Source of the DNA: Pseudomonas asgharzadehiana
Lineage (GTDB): Bacteria; Pseudomonadota; Gammaproteobacteria; Pseudomonadales; Pseudomonadaceae
Direction: 5' to 3'
NCBI RefSeq assembly: GCF_019139815.1
Contig: NZ_CP077079.1
Span: 4,712,001-4,776,000, forward strand
Length of the DNA stretch: 64,000 nt
Positions 51,384-59,470 of the stretch are shown in pieces. Positions within the stretch are counted from its first letter, which is position 1. Every line of letters begins with the position of its first letter. The notes below the pieces were generated by a model, which worked only from the letters and a program-made list of their open reading frames with translations, was not told the origin of the DNA and searched no databases. The translations under genes were made by a program, and so were the position numbers.

Positions 51384-52913
51384 ATGCGTACTAGCCTCTC
51401 GAATGACCTCGCACTGGATCTGCCCTCTTCAGCCTTGAACCCCGAGGCCGCCGGCCCCGGCCCGCTGGTACTCAGCCCACGCCTGCACAACAAGGACCTG
51501 GCGCCTACCAAGGTGGAAGGCCGGCGTTGGGGGCGCTATAGCATTTTTGCGCTGTGGACCAATGACGTGCACAACATCGCCAATTATTCGTTCGCCATCG
51601 GCCTGTATGCGCTGGGCCTGGGCGGTTGGCAAATCCTGCTGTCCCTGGGGATCGGCGCGGCGCTGGTGTACTTCTTCATGAACCTGTCGGGGTATATGGG
51701 CCAGAAGACCGGGGTGCCGTTCCCGGTGATCAGCCGTATCAGTTTCGGTATTCATGGCGCGCAGCTTCCGGCGCTGATCCGTGCGGTGATTGCGATTGCC
51801 TGGTTTGGTATCCAGACCTACCTGGCATCGGTGGTTTTCCGCGTGCTGCTGACGGCAATTCATCCAGGCTTTGCCGAGTATGACCACAACGCGATCCTGG
51901 GCTTATCCACCCTGGGTTGGGTGTGTTTTGTGGCGATCTGGTTCGTGCAACTGGTGATCCTGGCCTACGGCATGGAGATGGTGCGGCGCTACGAAGGCTT
52001 CGCCGGGCCGGTGATCCTGGCAACGATGGCTGCCTTGGCCGGCTGGATGTACTTCCAGGCGGGCGGCAATATTGCCTGGTCGATCCGCGAACCCCTGAGC
52101 GGCGGCGAGATGTGGCGCAATATCTTTGCCGGCGGCGCGCTGTGGTTGGCGATCTACGGCACGCTGATCCTCAACTTCTGTGATTTCGCCCGCTCTTCAC
52201 CGTGCCGCAGAACCATACAGGTCGGTAATTTCTGGGGCCTGCCGGTGAACATCCTGGTGTTCGCCGCCATCACCGTGCTGCTGTGCGGCGGGCAATTTCA
52301 GCTCAATGGCCGAGTGATCGAAAGCCCCACCGAAATCATCGCCGCCATCCCCAACACCTTCTTTCTCGTGCTGGGTTGCCTGGCGTTCCTGATTGTCACC
52401 GTGGCGGTGAACATCATGGCCAATTTCGTCGCCCCGGCCTTTGTGCTGAGCAACCTGGCGCCCAAGTACCTGAACTTTCGGCGTGCCGGGTTGATCAGCG
52501 CCACCGTGGCGGTGTTGATCCTGCCGTGGAACCTCTACAACAGCCCCTTGGTGATTGTGTATTTCCTCTCCGGCCTGGGCGCGCTGCTGGGGCCGCTGTA
52601 CGGGGTGATCATGGTTGATTACTGGCTGATCCGTAAAAGCCAGGTGGATGTACCGCAGTTGTACAGCGAAGATCCGAAAGGCGTTTATCACTACAGCCGT
52701 GGGGTCAATTTACGTGCCGTCGCGGCGTTTATTCCTGCGGCGGTGATCGCCATCCTGCTGGCGCTGTTGCCGGGTTTTGCCAGCGTCTCGCCGTTTTCCT
52801 GGCTGTTTGGCGCCGGTATTGCAGGGGTGCTGTACCTGCTGATCGCCAAGCGCGAACCGTTTTACGCCGATGTCAGCGGCGAAAGCATTGCAGTCGATAA
52901 CGTCAGTCATTAA
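51384..52913 (+). CDS. NCS1-family nucleobase/hydantoin/allantoin permease
   Basis: A 509-residue inner-membrane transporter with 12 segments, of the NCS1 (PucI/HyuP/Mhp1) group. Marks are LWTNDVHNIANYSFAIGLYA, YMGQKTGVPFPVISRISFG, NFCDFARSSP and LLGPLYGVIMVDYWLIRK. ATG 51384 with CTGGAG nine bases upstream is taken; the GTG at 51366 is rejected. It is 13 bases from a hydantoin-racemase-like gene, which suggests uptake of hydantoins, allantoin or another cyclic ureide, although no hydantoinase or allantoinase gene is in the window. Confidence 0.88.
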   Translation: MRTSLSNDLALDLPSSALNPEAAGPGPLVLSPRLHNKDLAPTKVEGRRWGRYSIFALWTNDVHNIANYSFAIGLYALGLGGWQILLSLGIGAALVYFFMNLSGYMGQKTGVPFPVISRISFGIHGAQLPALIRAVIAIAWFGIQTYLASVVFRVLLTAIHPGFAEYDHNAILGLSTLGWVCFVAIWFVQLVILAYGMEMVRRYEGFAGPVILATMAALAGWMYFQAGGNIAWSIREPLSGGEMWRNIFAGGALWLAIYGTLILNFCDFARSSPCRRTIQVGNFWGLPVNILVFAAITVLLCGGQFQLNGRVIESPTEIIAAIPNTFFLVLGCLAFLIVTVAVNIMANFVAPAFVLSNLAPKYLNFRRAGLISATVAVLILPWNLYNSPLVIVYFLSGLGALLGPLYGVIMVDYWLIRKSQVDVPQLYSEDPKGVYHYSRGVNLRAVAAFIPAAVIAILLALLPGFASVSPFSWLFGAGIAGVLYLLIAKREPFYADVSGESIAVDNVSH

Positions 52914-52926
52914 TCAAGGACATTCC

Positions 52927-53655
52927 ATGCGTATCCTCGTGGTCAACGTCAACACCACCGCCTCCATCACCGACACCATCGCCCAGCAAGCGCGGGCCGT
53001 GGCGGCGCCGGGCACCGAAATCGTCGGGCTCACCCCGTACTTTGGCGCCGAGTCGGTGGAGGGCAATTTCGAAAGCTACCTGGCGGCCATCGCCGTGATG
53101 GACCGGGTCATGGCTTACGACCAGCCATTCGACGCAGTGATCCAGGCCGGCTACGGCGAACATGGCCGCGAAGGCTTGCAGGAATTGTTGAACGTGCCGG
53201 TGGTGGATATCACCGAAGCCGCCGCCAGCACCGCCATGTTCCTGGGCCACGCTTATTCGGTGGTGACCACCCTGGACCGCACGGTGCCGCTGATTGAAGA
53301 CCGCCTGAAGCTCGCCGGCCTGTACCAACGCTGCGCCTCGGTGCGGGCCAGCGGCATGGCTGTGCTGGAATTGGAAGAAAACCCGCTGGCCGCCATGGAA
53401 GCCATTGTGCGCCAGGCGGAGCTGGCCATTGGGGAAGACAAGGCCGAAGTGATCTGCCTGGGCTGCGGCGGCATGGCCGGGTTGGACGAACACATTCGCC
53501 AGCGCACCGGCGTGCCGGTGGTGGATGGGGTGACGGCGGCGGTGACGATTGCCGAATCGTTGGTGCGGTTGGGGCTGTCGACGTCCAAAATTCGGACTTA
53601 TGCGACGCCAAGGCCTAAAAAGATCATGGGCTGGCCGGGCACGTTCGGCCGTTGA
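52927..53655 (+). CDS. Asp/Glu/hydantoin racemase family protein
   Basis: A 242-residue two-lobed racemase-fold protein: ILVVNVNTTASITDTIAQQA at the start, VVDITEAAASTAMFLGHAYS in the middle, and CLGCGGMAGLDEHI with the second catalytic-type cysteine at C180. The first cysteine expected near residue 75 is replaced by glycine (QAGYGEHG). That one-cysteine pattern is known from arylmalonate decarboxylase, so racemisation by a two-cysteine mechanism is doubtful. It is co-transcribed with the NCS1 permease and likely acts on the imported compound. A REPIN follows. Confidence 0.85.
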   Translation: MRILVVNVNTTASITDTIAQQARAVAAPGTEIVGLTPYFGAESVEGNFESYLAAIAVMDRVMAYDQPFDAVIQAGYGEHGREGLQELLNVPVVDITEAAASTAMFLGHAYSVVTTLDRTVPLIEDRLKLAGLYQRCASVRASGMAVLELEENPLAAMEAIVRQAELAIGEDKAEVICLGCGGMAGLDEHIRQRTGVPVVDGVTAAVTIAESLVRLGLSTSKIRTYATPRPKKIMGWPGTFGR

Positions 53656-53660
53656 GATCG

Positions 53661-53745
53661 AATGTGGGGGTTTGCTCCCGATGCGAGGGTGTCAGCTGGC
53701 TGATGGATGACTGACCCACTGCTATCGGGGCACGCCCCCACACAC
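53661..53745. repeat. Degenerate REPIN
   Basis: AATGTGGGGGTTTGCTCCCGATG and the inverted GCTATCGGGGCACGCCCCCACAC with inner repeats. Both arms differ from the consensus more than the other copies. Located between the convergent racemase and LysR genes. Confidence 0.7.
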
Positions 53746-53765
53746 GTCTTGAACTGTGCCTGGCC

Positions 53766-54689
53766 TTAGAGTGCGCTGAACCTCTGGCCCAAGTTCTGCT
53801 CGGCGAACTGCTCGATGATGAAATCCACAAACGCCCGGGTCTTGCCGGGCAGCAATTTATGCTCGGCGTAGTAGATGGAGATATTGCCGTCATCCACATA
53901 CCAATCGGGCAACACACGAACCACCGCGCCGCTGTCGAGGAACGGCACGGCCATCGGCATGCTGACCAGGGCGATGCCCAGGCCCTGGGCGCTGGCGCAG
54001 CAGGCGGCTTCGGAGTCGCTCATGGTCATGCCGGGCTTGAGCACCAACGGGCTGTGGTCGCGCTCGATGCTGGTCAATTGCCAGGAACGCACACGGCCGG
54101 TTTGCGGTGAACGGATGAGGATGCCGGTGCAACGTGCCAAATCCTCAGGCACCGACACCGGCGGGCGCTTCGCCAGGTAATCCGGCGAGGCCACCAGCAC
54201 CCGGTGCGCCGGGGTCAACTTGCGCGCCACCACACCCTGGGGCAGTTCGAAACCACCGCCTATGGCGGCATCAAAGCCCTGGCCGATCAGGTCGACTTGG
54301 CGATTATCGAAATGCCAGTCCGGGCGGATATCCGGAAAACGTTGCATGAACGCGCCAAGCAAAGGCACCACATAGCGATTGCCGAACACCGTGCCCATGC
54401 TGACCTTGAGCGTGCCCACCGGCCGCCCCTCGGCGCTGGCCAGGTTGGCCACGGCATTCTGGATGGTGATGAGGCTGGCGCTGACCTCTTCGAGGAACAG
54501 CTTGCCGGCCTCGGTCAGCGCGAGACGGCGCGTGCTGCGCTGGAACAACCGCACACCCAGGCGCACTTCCAGCTTGGCCACGCTTTTGCCCACCGCCGCC
54601 GGCGTCAGGCTCAGGTGGCGCGCGGCTTCGGCAAAGCTGCCACCTTCGGCGCTGCGTACGAAGCATTCGATACTGCCAAAGCTCTCCAT
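53766..54689 (-). CDS. LysR-family transcriptional regulator
   Basis: A 307-residue regulator of the AaeR-like LysR subgroup. The helix-turn-helix reads GSFAEAARHLSLTPAAVGKS with SVAKLEVRLGVRLFQRSTRR, followed by a periplasmic-binding-like effector domain (GTLKVSMGTVFGNRYVVPLL). It is divergent from an SDR gene with 126 bp between them holding TAAAC-N5-GTTTA. It most likely controls that gene and itself. The effector is unknown. Confidence 0.92.
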   Translation of the reverse strand: MESFGSIECFVRSAEGGSFAEAARHLSLTPAAVGKSVAKLEVRLGVRLFQRSTRRLALTEAGKLFLEEVSASLITIQNAVANLASAEGRPVGTLKVSMGTVFGNRYVVPLLGAFMQRFPDIRPDWHFDNRQVDLIGQGFDAAIGGGFELPQGVVARKLTPAHRVLVASPDYLAKRPPVSVPEDLARCTGILIRSPQTGRVRSWQLTSIERDHSPLVLKPGMTMSDSEAACCASAQGLGIALVSMPMAVPFLDSGAVVRVLPDWYVDDGNISIYYAEHKLLPGKTRAFVDFIIEQFAEQNLGQRFSAL

Positions 54690-54701
54690 AAGACCATACT
54701 C

Positions 54702-54716
54702 TAAACTTTTGGTTTA
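54702..54716. promoter_or_regulatory. LysR-type box TAAACTTTTGGTTTA
   Basis: An inverted repeat TAAAC/GTTTA with a five-base gap, fitting the T-N11-A rule of LysR boxes. It is 13 bases upstream of the lysR start, a usual autoregulatory position. Confidence 0.5.
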
Positions 54717-54815
54717 CACAGACTATAGCAATCACGGTCTACCGGTTGGGGTGGGCGGGGTCGATACTCGGATCCAACAACAAGGCATTGGGCCTTGCAC
54801 AGCCAGGAGATCGAC

Positions 54816-55562
54816 ATGACCACCCCTAACCTCAGCGGCAAAGTCGCCTTGATTCAAGGCGGTTCTCGCGGCATCGGCGCCGCCATCGTCAAACGTCTTG
54901 CAGCACAAGGCGCAGCCGTCGCCTTTACTTACGTGAGCTCAGCCGCCAAGGCTGAAGAATTGCAGAACAGCGTGATCAACGAAGGCGGCAAAGCCCTGGC
55001 GATTCAGGCCGACAGCGCCGATGCCAGCGCGATTCGCAACGCCGTCAACGCCACCGTCGCCGCTTTTGGGCACCTGGATATCCTGGTGAACAACGCCGGC
55101 GTGCTGGCCATCGCCCCGCTGGAAGATTTCAAACTGGAAGACTTCGACCAGACCCTGGCGATCAACGTACGCAGCGTGTTTATCGCCACCCAGGAAGCGG
55201 CCCGGCACATGGGCGAAGGTGGCCGGGTGATCAATATCGGCAGCACCAATGCCGAGCGCATGCCGTTTGGCGGCGGCGGGCCGTATGCCATGAGCAAGGC
55301 CGCGCTGGTGGGACTGACCAAGGGCTTGACGCGGGATCTGGGACCACGGGGTATTACCATTAATAACGTGCAGCCTGGGCCGGTGGACACCGATATGAAC
55401 CCGGCGAACAGTGAGTTCGCGGCAAGCTTGATGAATTTGATGGCGGTGGGGCGTTATGGGCACGTAGAGGAAATCGCCAGCTTTGTGGCTTACCTCGCAG
55501 GCCCGGAAGCCGGCTACATCACTGGCGCCAGCCTGACCATCGATGGCGGGTTCAGCGCATAG
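54816..55562 (+). CDS. Short-chain dehydrogenase/reductase
   Basis: A 248-residue NAD(P)-dependent classical SDR. Cofactor motif GGSRGIGAAIVKRLAAQGAA (TGxxxGxG family, here QGGSRGIG), NNAG in LDILVNNAGVLAIAPL, catalytic Ser in INIGSTNAERM, Tyr and Lys in GPYAMSKAALVGL. The C-terminal GYITGASLTIDGGFSA is typical of the 3-oxoacyl-ACP reductase-like subgroup. ATG 54816 follows CAGGAGATCG. The substrate is unknown. Control by the divergent LysR is likely. Confidence 0.93.
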   Translation: MTTPNLSGKVALIQGGSRGIGAAIVKRLAAQGAAVAFTYVSSAAKAEELQNSVINEGGKALAIQADSADASAIRNAVNATVAAFGHLDILVNNAGVLAIAPLEDFKLEDFDQTLAINVRSVFIATQEAARHMGEGGRVINIGSTNAERMPFGGGGPYAMSKAALVGLTKGLTRDLGPRGITINNVQPGPVDTDMNPANSEFAASLMNLMAVGRYGHVEEIASFVAYLAGPEAGYITGASLTIDGGFSA

Positions 55563-55586
55563 GTTTTCTGCAGAAATGCAAAACCC

Positions 55587-55672
55587 AATGTGGGGCGTGC
55601 TGCCGACGGTGGTGGTTCAGTCAATAACGATACCAACTGTCACACCGCCATCGGGAGCCTGCCCCCACATTT
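55587..55672. repeat. Degenerate REPIN downstream of the SDR gene
   Basis: AATGTGGGGCGTGCTGCCGACGG and the inverted CATCGGGAGCCTGCCCCCACATT around a loop. Arms are diverged but the flanks AATGTGGGG/CCCCACATT are intact. Confidence 0.7.
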
Positions 55673-55684
55673 TGACCGACAGGT

Positions 55685-56371
55685 TCAGGAGAGGGGCGGC
55701 AGGCCGTACGCAGCCAGGTCAAAGTCCGCGAGTTTGCGGATGATCTGGTCGGCATGCTGGTACTTGCTGTCGGCCATGGCTTCATCGGGCACGGCGATGG
55801 CGGTCATATGGGCCGCCTTGGCAGCGGTGACGCCAAACGGCGAGTCTTCGAACACCAGGCAATCTTCGGGCGCCACGCCCAGGCGGCGGGCAGCGGTGAG
55901 GAAGATATCCGGCGCAGGTTTGGCAGCACCGACTTCCGGGTCGTCAGCAGTCACGATCGTGTCGAACAAGCCAAACCACTCGCGGTGCAGCGTGGTCTTG
56001 TGGCCAAACGAATTGCGCGACGAACTGGTGCCCACGGCAATCGGAATATTGTGCGCCTTCAAGTGCCGCACCAGCGCCTCGGCACCGGGCATGCCCAGGG
56101 CCTTGGGGAAGCGCTCGCTCATCAGCGGCTCACGGATTTCCAGAAACTGCGCCGGGGTGATCGGTAGATTCAACGCCTTGACCACATAATCCGCCAGGTC
56201 CTGTGCCCCGCGCCCAATGATGTGCTGCTTGATCCCCCAGTCATAGGTACGACCATAACGCTCGGCAATGATCTGCGTGACTTCGGTGTAGATGCCTTCA
56301 GTATCCAGCAACAACCCGTCCATATCGAAAATCACAGCCTTGATCGGAGCAGCGGTACGCGGTGCATTCAT
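55685..56371 (-). CDS. HAD-superfamily phosphatase
   Basis: A 228-residue HAD hydrolase of the beta-phosphoglucomutase/HDHD1-like subgroup. Motif I is VIFDMDGLLLDTEG, a helical cap follows (about 20-90), motif II is AVGTSSSRNS, motif III the lysine in GAAKPAPDIFL, and motif IV EDSPFGVTAAKAAHM. It probably removes phosphate from a small sugar or nucleotide monophosphate; the subgroup includes pseudouridine-5'-phosphatases. ATG 56371 is used, not the GTG one codon earlier. No partner genes are adjacent. Confidence 0.9.
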   Translation of the reverse strand: MNAPRTAAPIKAVIFDMDGLLLDTEGIYTEVTQIIAERYGRTYDWGIKQHIIGRGAQDLADYVVKALNLPITPAQFLEIREPLMSERFPKALGMPGAEALVRHLKAHNIPIAVGTSSSRNSFGHKTTLHREWFGLFDTIVTADDPEVGAAKPAPDIFLTAARRLGVAPEDCLVFEDSPFGVTAAKAAHMTAIAVPDEAMADSKYQHADQIIRKLADFDLAAYGLPPLS

Positions 56372-56480
56372 CACAACAGATCCTGGGAGGAAGGACTAAA
56401 TGGATTCAGCACAATAGCGGCCGCGCTTACCTGCGAGCAACCCTTTAGACTGTGCGCCTCGCCTTTCTGAAGTGCCCGCC

Positions 56481-56645
56481 ATGCTCTACCGTCTCGCCGC
56501 CGACAGCCTTGTGCTGTCGAACACTACATCCTCACCTTGATCTACCCGGCCGGGCTGACGCCGCAAATCCAGTGGGTGCTTCAATATCGCGGTGTACACC
56601 CGGCTGATCCGACATTATCGACAGGCTGGAGACAGCTGCGGTGGT
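56481..56645 (+). pseudogene. DUF2784 gene remnant with two internal deletions
   Basis: The stretch encodes pieces of a DUF2784 membrane protein in order but not in one frame: MLYRLAADSLVL (56481-56516), then EHYILTLIYPAGLTPQIQWV, then NIAVYTRLIRHYRQAGD. The intact family has about 130 residues. Here the parts between the first and second and between the second and third pieces are missing. The last piece is by chance in frame with the DUF4337 gene downstream. The rest of 56372-56684 shows nothing else. Confidence 0.75.
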
Positions 56646-56684
56646 GAAGAATCACAGTCCCTCAGCCCCTTCATAGCCGCCGCC

Positions 56685-57263
56685 ATGTCCGAAGCCTTCG
56701 AAGTCCCCAGCCCCCACGAAAAACATCTCGAACACACCACCGAACATGCCCACGCCCGCGGGGACAATTTCGCCAGCCGCATTGCCGTCATGACAGCACT
56801 GATGGCCACCCTCGGCGCCATGCTCAGCTACCAGGCCGGCTCCACCGAAAGCGAAGCGGCGATGGATAAGAACAACGCCGCCATCTTCAAGACCGAAGCC
56901 GCCAACCAGTGGAATTACTACCAGGCCAAATCCAGCCGACAGAACCTGGCGGAACTGGCCATGCATATTCCCGGCGTGGACGCCGCGCATTACAAGGACG
57001 AGAGCGAACGCTACAAAAACCAGAAGGAAGACGTGCGCAAACAAGCGGAGAAACTTGAGGCCACGTCTCGGCAATGGGATGAAAAATCCGAACAGGCCCT
57101 GCACCAGCATCACCGCTGGGCCCAGGCAATGACCGCGATTCAGATCGCAATTTCGCTGGCGGCGATTACGTTGCTGACAAGAAAGGAGTGGTTGAAACGC
57201 TTGGCGTATACGGCGGCAGGGGTAGCCGTGGTGTTAGGAAGTTTGGCGTGGTTGCATCTTTAG
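56685..57263 (+). CDS. DUF4337 membrane protein
   Basis: A 192-residue protein of the DUF4337 family. The N-terminus is His/Glu-rich (SPHEKHLEHTTEHAHARGDN), followed by a helix (IAVMTALMATLGAMLSYQAG), a long charged coiled-coil-like middle (ESERYKNQKEDVRKQAEKLE) and two C-terminal helices (AMTAIQIAISLAAITLLT, YTAAGVAVVLGSLAWLHL). The function is unknown. The start ATG 56685 lies beyond the DUF2784 remnant, whose tail is open in the same frame; the family starts with a short Met-Ser-Glu type end, so the shorter form is preferred. Confidence 0.85.
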   Translation: MSEAFEVPSPHEKHLEHTTEHAHARGDNFASRIAVMTALMATLGAMLSYQAGSTESEAAMDKNNAAIFKTEAANQWNYYQAKSSRQNLAELAMHIPGVDAAHYKDESERYKNQKEDVRKQAEKLEATSRQWDEKSEQALHQHHRWAQAMTAIQIAISLAAITLLTRKEWLKRLAYTAAGVAVVLGSLAWLHL

Positions 57264-57340
57264 CATGAGGCTGGACAGCTGCGTACCCAGCATGACGAGG
57301 CCAACCCTTCCCGGGTTTTGACCTCGGCTGCGAGGCCCCT

Positions 57341-58900
57341 TCAGGCCTGCTCCACCACGACCCGATTACGCCCTTCTTGCTTGGCTTGGTACAACAACCG
57401 GTCAGCCCTCTCAAGCACGGCAGAGATCGGTTCACTTGCGGGGTGCCAAAGCGCCACGCCAAGCGAGACGGTGATGTGCCCGACTGTGTCGATATCCGCT
57501 GCCGCAATCGAGCATCGTAGTCGCTCGGCGACGTCGGCTGCGGCCTGAAGCGAACTGTTGGGCAATAGCAGTACGAACTCCTCTCCCCCGACCCGGCAGG
57601 CCAAGTCGTTGGAGCGTGAATTCTGCTGCATGAGCGCCGCGATGGCCCGCAATGTGTGATCCCCCACAGCATGGCCAAACGTGTCGTTGACGCGCTTGAA
57701 GTGATCGATGTCCACGGAAACGACGGCGAACATTTTATCGGCGTCCTGCCAACGCGACAGAATGTCCTGCATCGCTCGACGATTGGCCAAGCCTGTCAAT
57801 GCATCGGTTTGGGCTTGCTGGTTCAGCTTGCCGATTTTTTCCTGTAGCAGGCTGGCACCCAATAGCAGCGCCCTGCGAATCTGCCAGCTTTCGAAATAGT
57901 GCGCCGGGACTGCACTGATCCGCTCGTAGCTGTCAGGCGTATCCAACCGTTTGGCGCAGTCGGCGAGCTTGGACAGCGGCGCTGAGATCCTTGCCCCCAA
58001 CCACCAGATCAGGAGGATTCCGAACAGCGCAAGGCGCGCTATCCCTTGTGCAACCTTGACCATGGTCTGGCGCAGGAGCGCGTGTATGTTGTCGAGTGGC
58101 TGCTGCGAAATCACTCCCCAACCGCTGCTGGCTACCTTGGCGAACCCCGCGAGCATTTCCACGCCATTTTCATCCGCTGCCTGCAACGTACCCGCGTCTT
58201 GACTGAGCGCGGCGTCGGCGATCGAACCCTTTGCGACAATGTTGCCGATTTGCTCGGGATCGTTGTGATAAAGCACCCGGCGTGAGCTATCGATCAAGTA
58301 AACATGCGCGCCATCCCGGCGCACATTGGTGTCCATCAATGCCTGGAGTGTATTCCTCTGCTCAAGTCGGACACTGCCCCCTATAACGCCCAGATACTGA
58401 CCTTTCCCATCGAACACGGGCTGGGAGATAAACACCACCAGATTACCCGCGATGGACTCAAAGGCATTGCTGATGATCGGCGCGCGAAGGCTGAGCGGTT
58501 CCTTGTGTTGCAGGGTACGGCCATTGAGCGCGAGGCTCTCGGGGGCTGACGCGATAATGGTTCCGGTGGCATCGGCGATAAGCACGGAGTTGAAACTGGC
58601 ATCCTGCCCAAGCAGGCGCTGAGTTTCTTCTGTCAGATAGCGCTTGTCGTCAAACGTTTTGCCAATGGCGGCTGAAGCGTACTTCAACTTATCGAGGTCG
58701 GAGCGCAATACCTGCTCGACACTCGTGGCGATTCTATAGGCATAGGCTTTGTTGACCTCCAGCGCGTTCTCAATCAATTCCTGCTTACGAATCTTGAACA
58801 TCACCCAGAAACTGTTGGCCAGGGTTGCGACCGCAGAGAGCAGGACAAAAATAAGGATCAGAGTGCGAAGGTTGAGCTTGGGCTTCGGTCGGGTGGTCAT
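57341..58900 (-). CDS. Cache-domain GGDEF diguanylate cyclase
   Basis: A 519-residue membrane enzyme for c-di-GMP synthesis. A first helix (LRTLILIFVLLSAVATLANS), a periplasmic double-Cache sensor (about 40-275, with GVIGGSVRLEQRNTLQALMD), a second helix (IARLALFGILLIWWLGARIS), a HAMP-like linker, then GGDEF (about 355-519). The active site reads GGEEF, preceded by RSND, an intact I-site. The sensor type suggests a small-molecule signal such as an organic or amino acid. Independent single gene, downstream of tRNA-Ser on the same strand. Confidence 0.92.
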   Translation of the reverse strand: MTTRPKPKLNLRTLILIFVLLSAVATLANSFWVMFKIRKQELIENALEVNKAYAYRIATSVEQVLRSDLDKLKYASAAIGKTFDDKRYLTEETQRLLGQDASFNSVLIADATGTIIASAPESLALNGRTLQHKEPLSLRAPIISNAFESIAGNLVVFISQPVFDGKGQYLGVIGGSVRLEQRNTLQALMDTNVRRDGAHVYLIDSSRRVLYHNDPEQIGNIVAKGSIADAALSQDAGTLQAADENGVEMLAGFAKVASSGWGVISQQPLDNIHALLRQTMVKVAQGIARLALFGILLIWWLGARISAPLSKLADCAKRLDTPDSYERISAVPAHYFESWQIRRALLLGASLLQEKIGKLNQQAQTDALTGLANRRAMQDILSRWQDADKMFAVVSVDIDHFKRVNDTFGHAVGDHTLRAIAALMQQNSRSNDLACRVGGEEFVLLLPNSSLQAAADVAERLRCSIAAADIDTVGHITVSLGVALWHPASEPISAVLERADRLLYQAKQEGRNRVVVEQA

Positions 58901-59010
58901 TTACGCAGTCCGGCTGGGGCGGGAGAGTTACCAAAGATTTCGAACAAGTATGCACTGTCCTGAGAGCCAGCCCGCAGGGGTCGTGCCTGTTTTTTACAAA
59001 CGCCAGAAAC

Positions 59011-59050
59011 CACAAACCCCCGGCTTTCGCTAGAAAACCGGGGGTTTGTG
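59011..59050. terminator. Strong hairpin downstream of tRNA-Ser
   Basis: CACAAACCCCCGG / CCGGGGGTTTGTG, thirteen perfect pairs with a 14-base loop, starting 12 bases past the tRNA 3' end on the minus strand. It would end the tRNA transcript and isolate it from the GGDEF gene. Confidence 0.75.
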
Positions 59051-59061
59051 TTTATTTAATG

Positions 59062-59151
59062 TGGCGGTGAAGGAGAGATTCGAACTCTCGATACAATTTC
59101 TTGTATACACACTTTCCAGGCGTGCTCCTTAAGCCACTCGGACACTTCACC
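59062..59151 (-). tRNA. tRNA-Ser (anticodon GGA)
   Basis: A 90-base serine tRNA with encoded CCA. The acceptor GGTGAAG pairs with CTTCACC, discriminator G. The anticodon stem CACGC/GTGTG has loop CTGGAAA, so the anticodon is GGA, reading UCC and UCU. There is a long variable arm (ATACAAGAAATTGTAT) as expected for class II tRNA, and the T arm is GAGAGTTCGAATCTCTC. No integrase gene is beside it, so it is not visibly used as an attachment site here. Confidence 0.97.
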
Positions 59152-59470
59152 GTATCTCGTCAAACCAGTTCAGTCTGTCGAGGCGCGCTAATGTAGTCGA
59201 AAGCCTTGCTGATGGCAAAGGTTTTTTTCAGAATTTTCATGCGCTTAGGCGGGTATGCCGGATTCGCCCCGGTACGGGGTGGTGATTGTGCCAATCTCGG
59301 GCAGGTTAAAGAGGGTCTAGGCTGGGTACTACGCCCTGCGGCAGGCCTTTTGCGGGCGGGGTTGAGTGAAAAGCCTGACTGGCCAGTCAGTCACAGCGCT
59401 TTACCGGCGCGGGCGTGGTGGGTAACGTCTGCTGCATTCTTCTATAACAAGTCCTACAAGGAACCGCGTC
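59152..59470. other. 319-bp gap with a 14-bp palindrome upstream of the crotonase gene
   Basis: No gene was seen. TGACTGGCCAGTCA at 59376-59389 is a perfect palindrome 82 bp upstream of the start codon and resembles a TetR-type operator in form. The region 59300-59350 is rich in GCGGG/GGCGG. The ribosome binding site AAGGAACC precedes 59471. Promoter elements could not be fixed with confidence. Confidence 0.45.

Noticed and set aside
59062..59151. tRNA-Ser as an integration site
   Set aside because: The tRNA is intact, no repeat of its 3' end was noticed nearby and the following genes are ordinary chromosomal genes.
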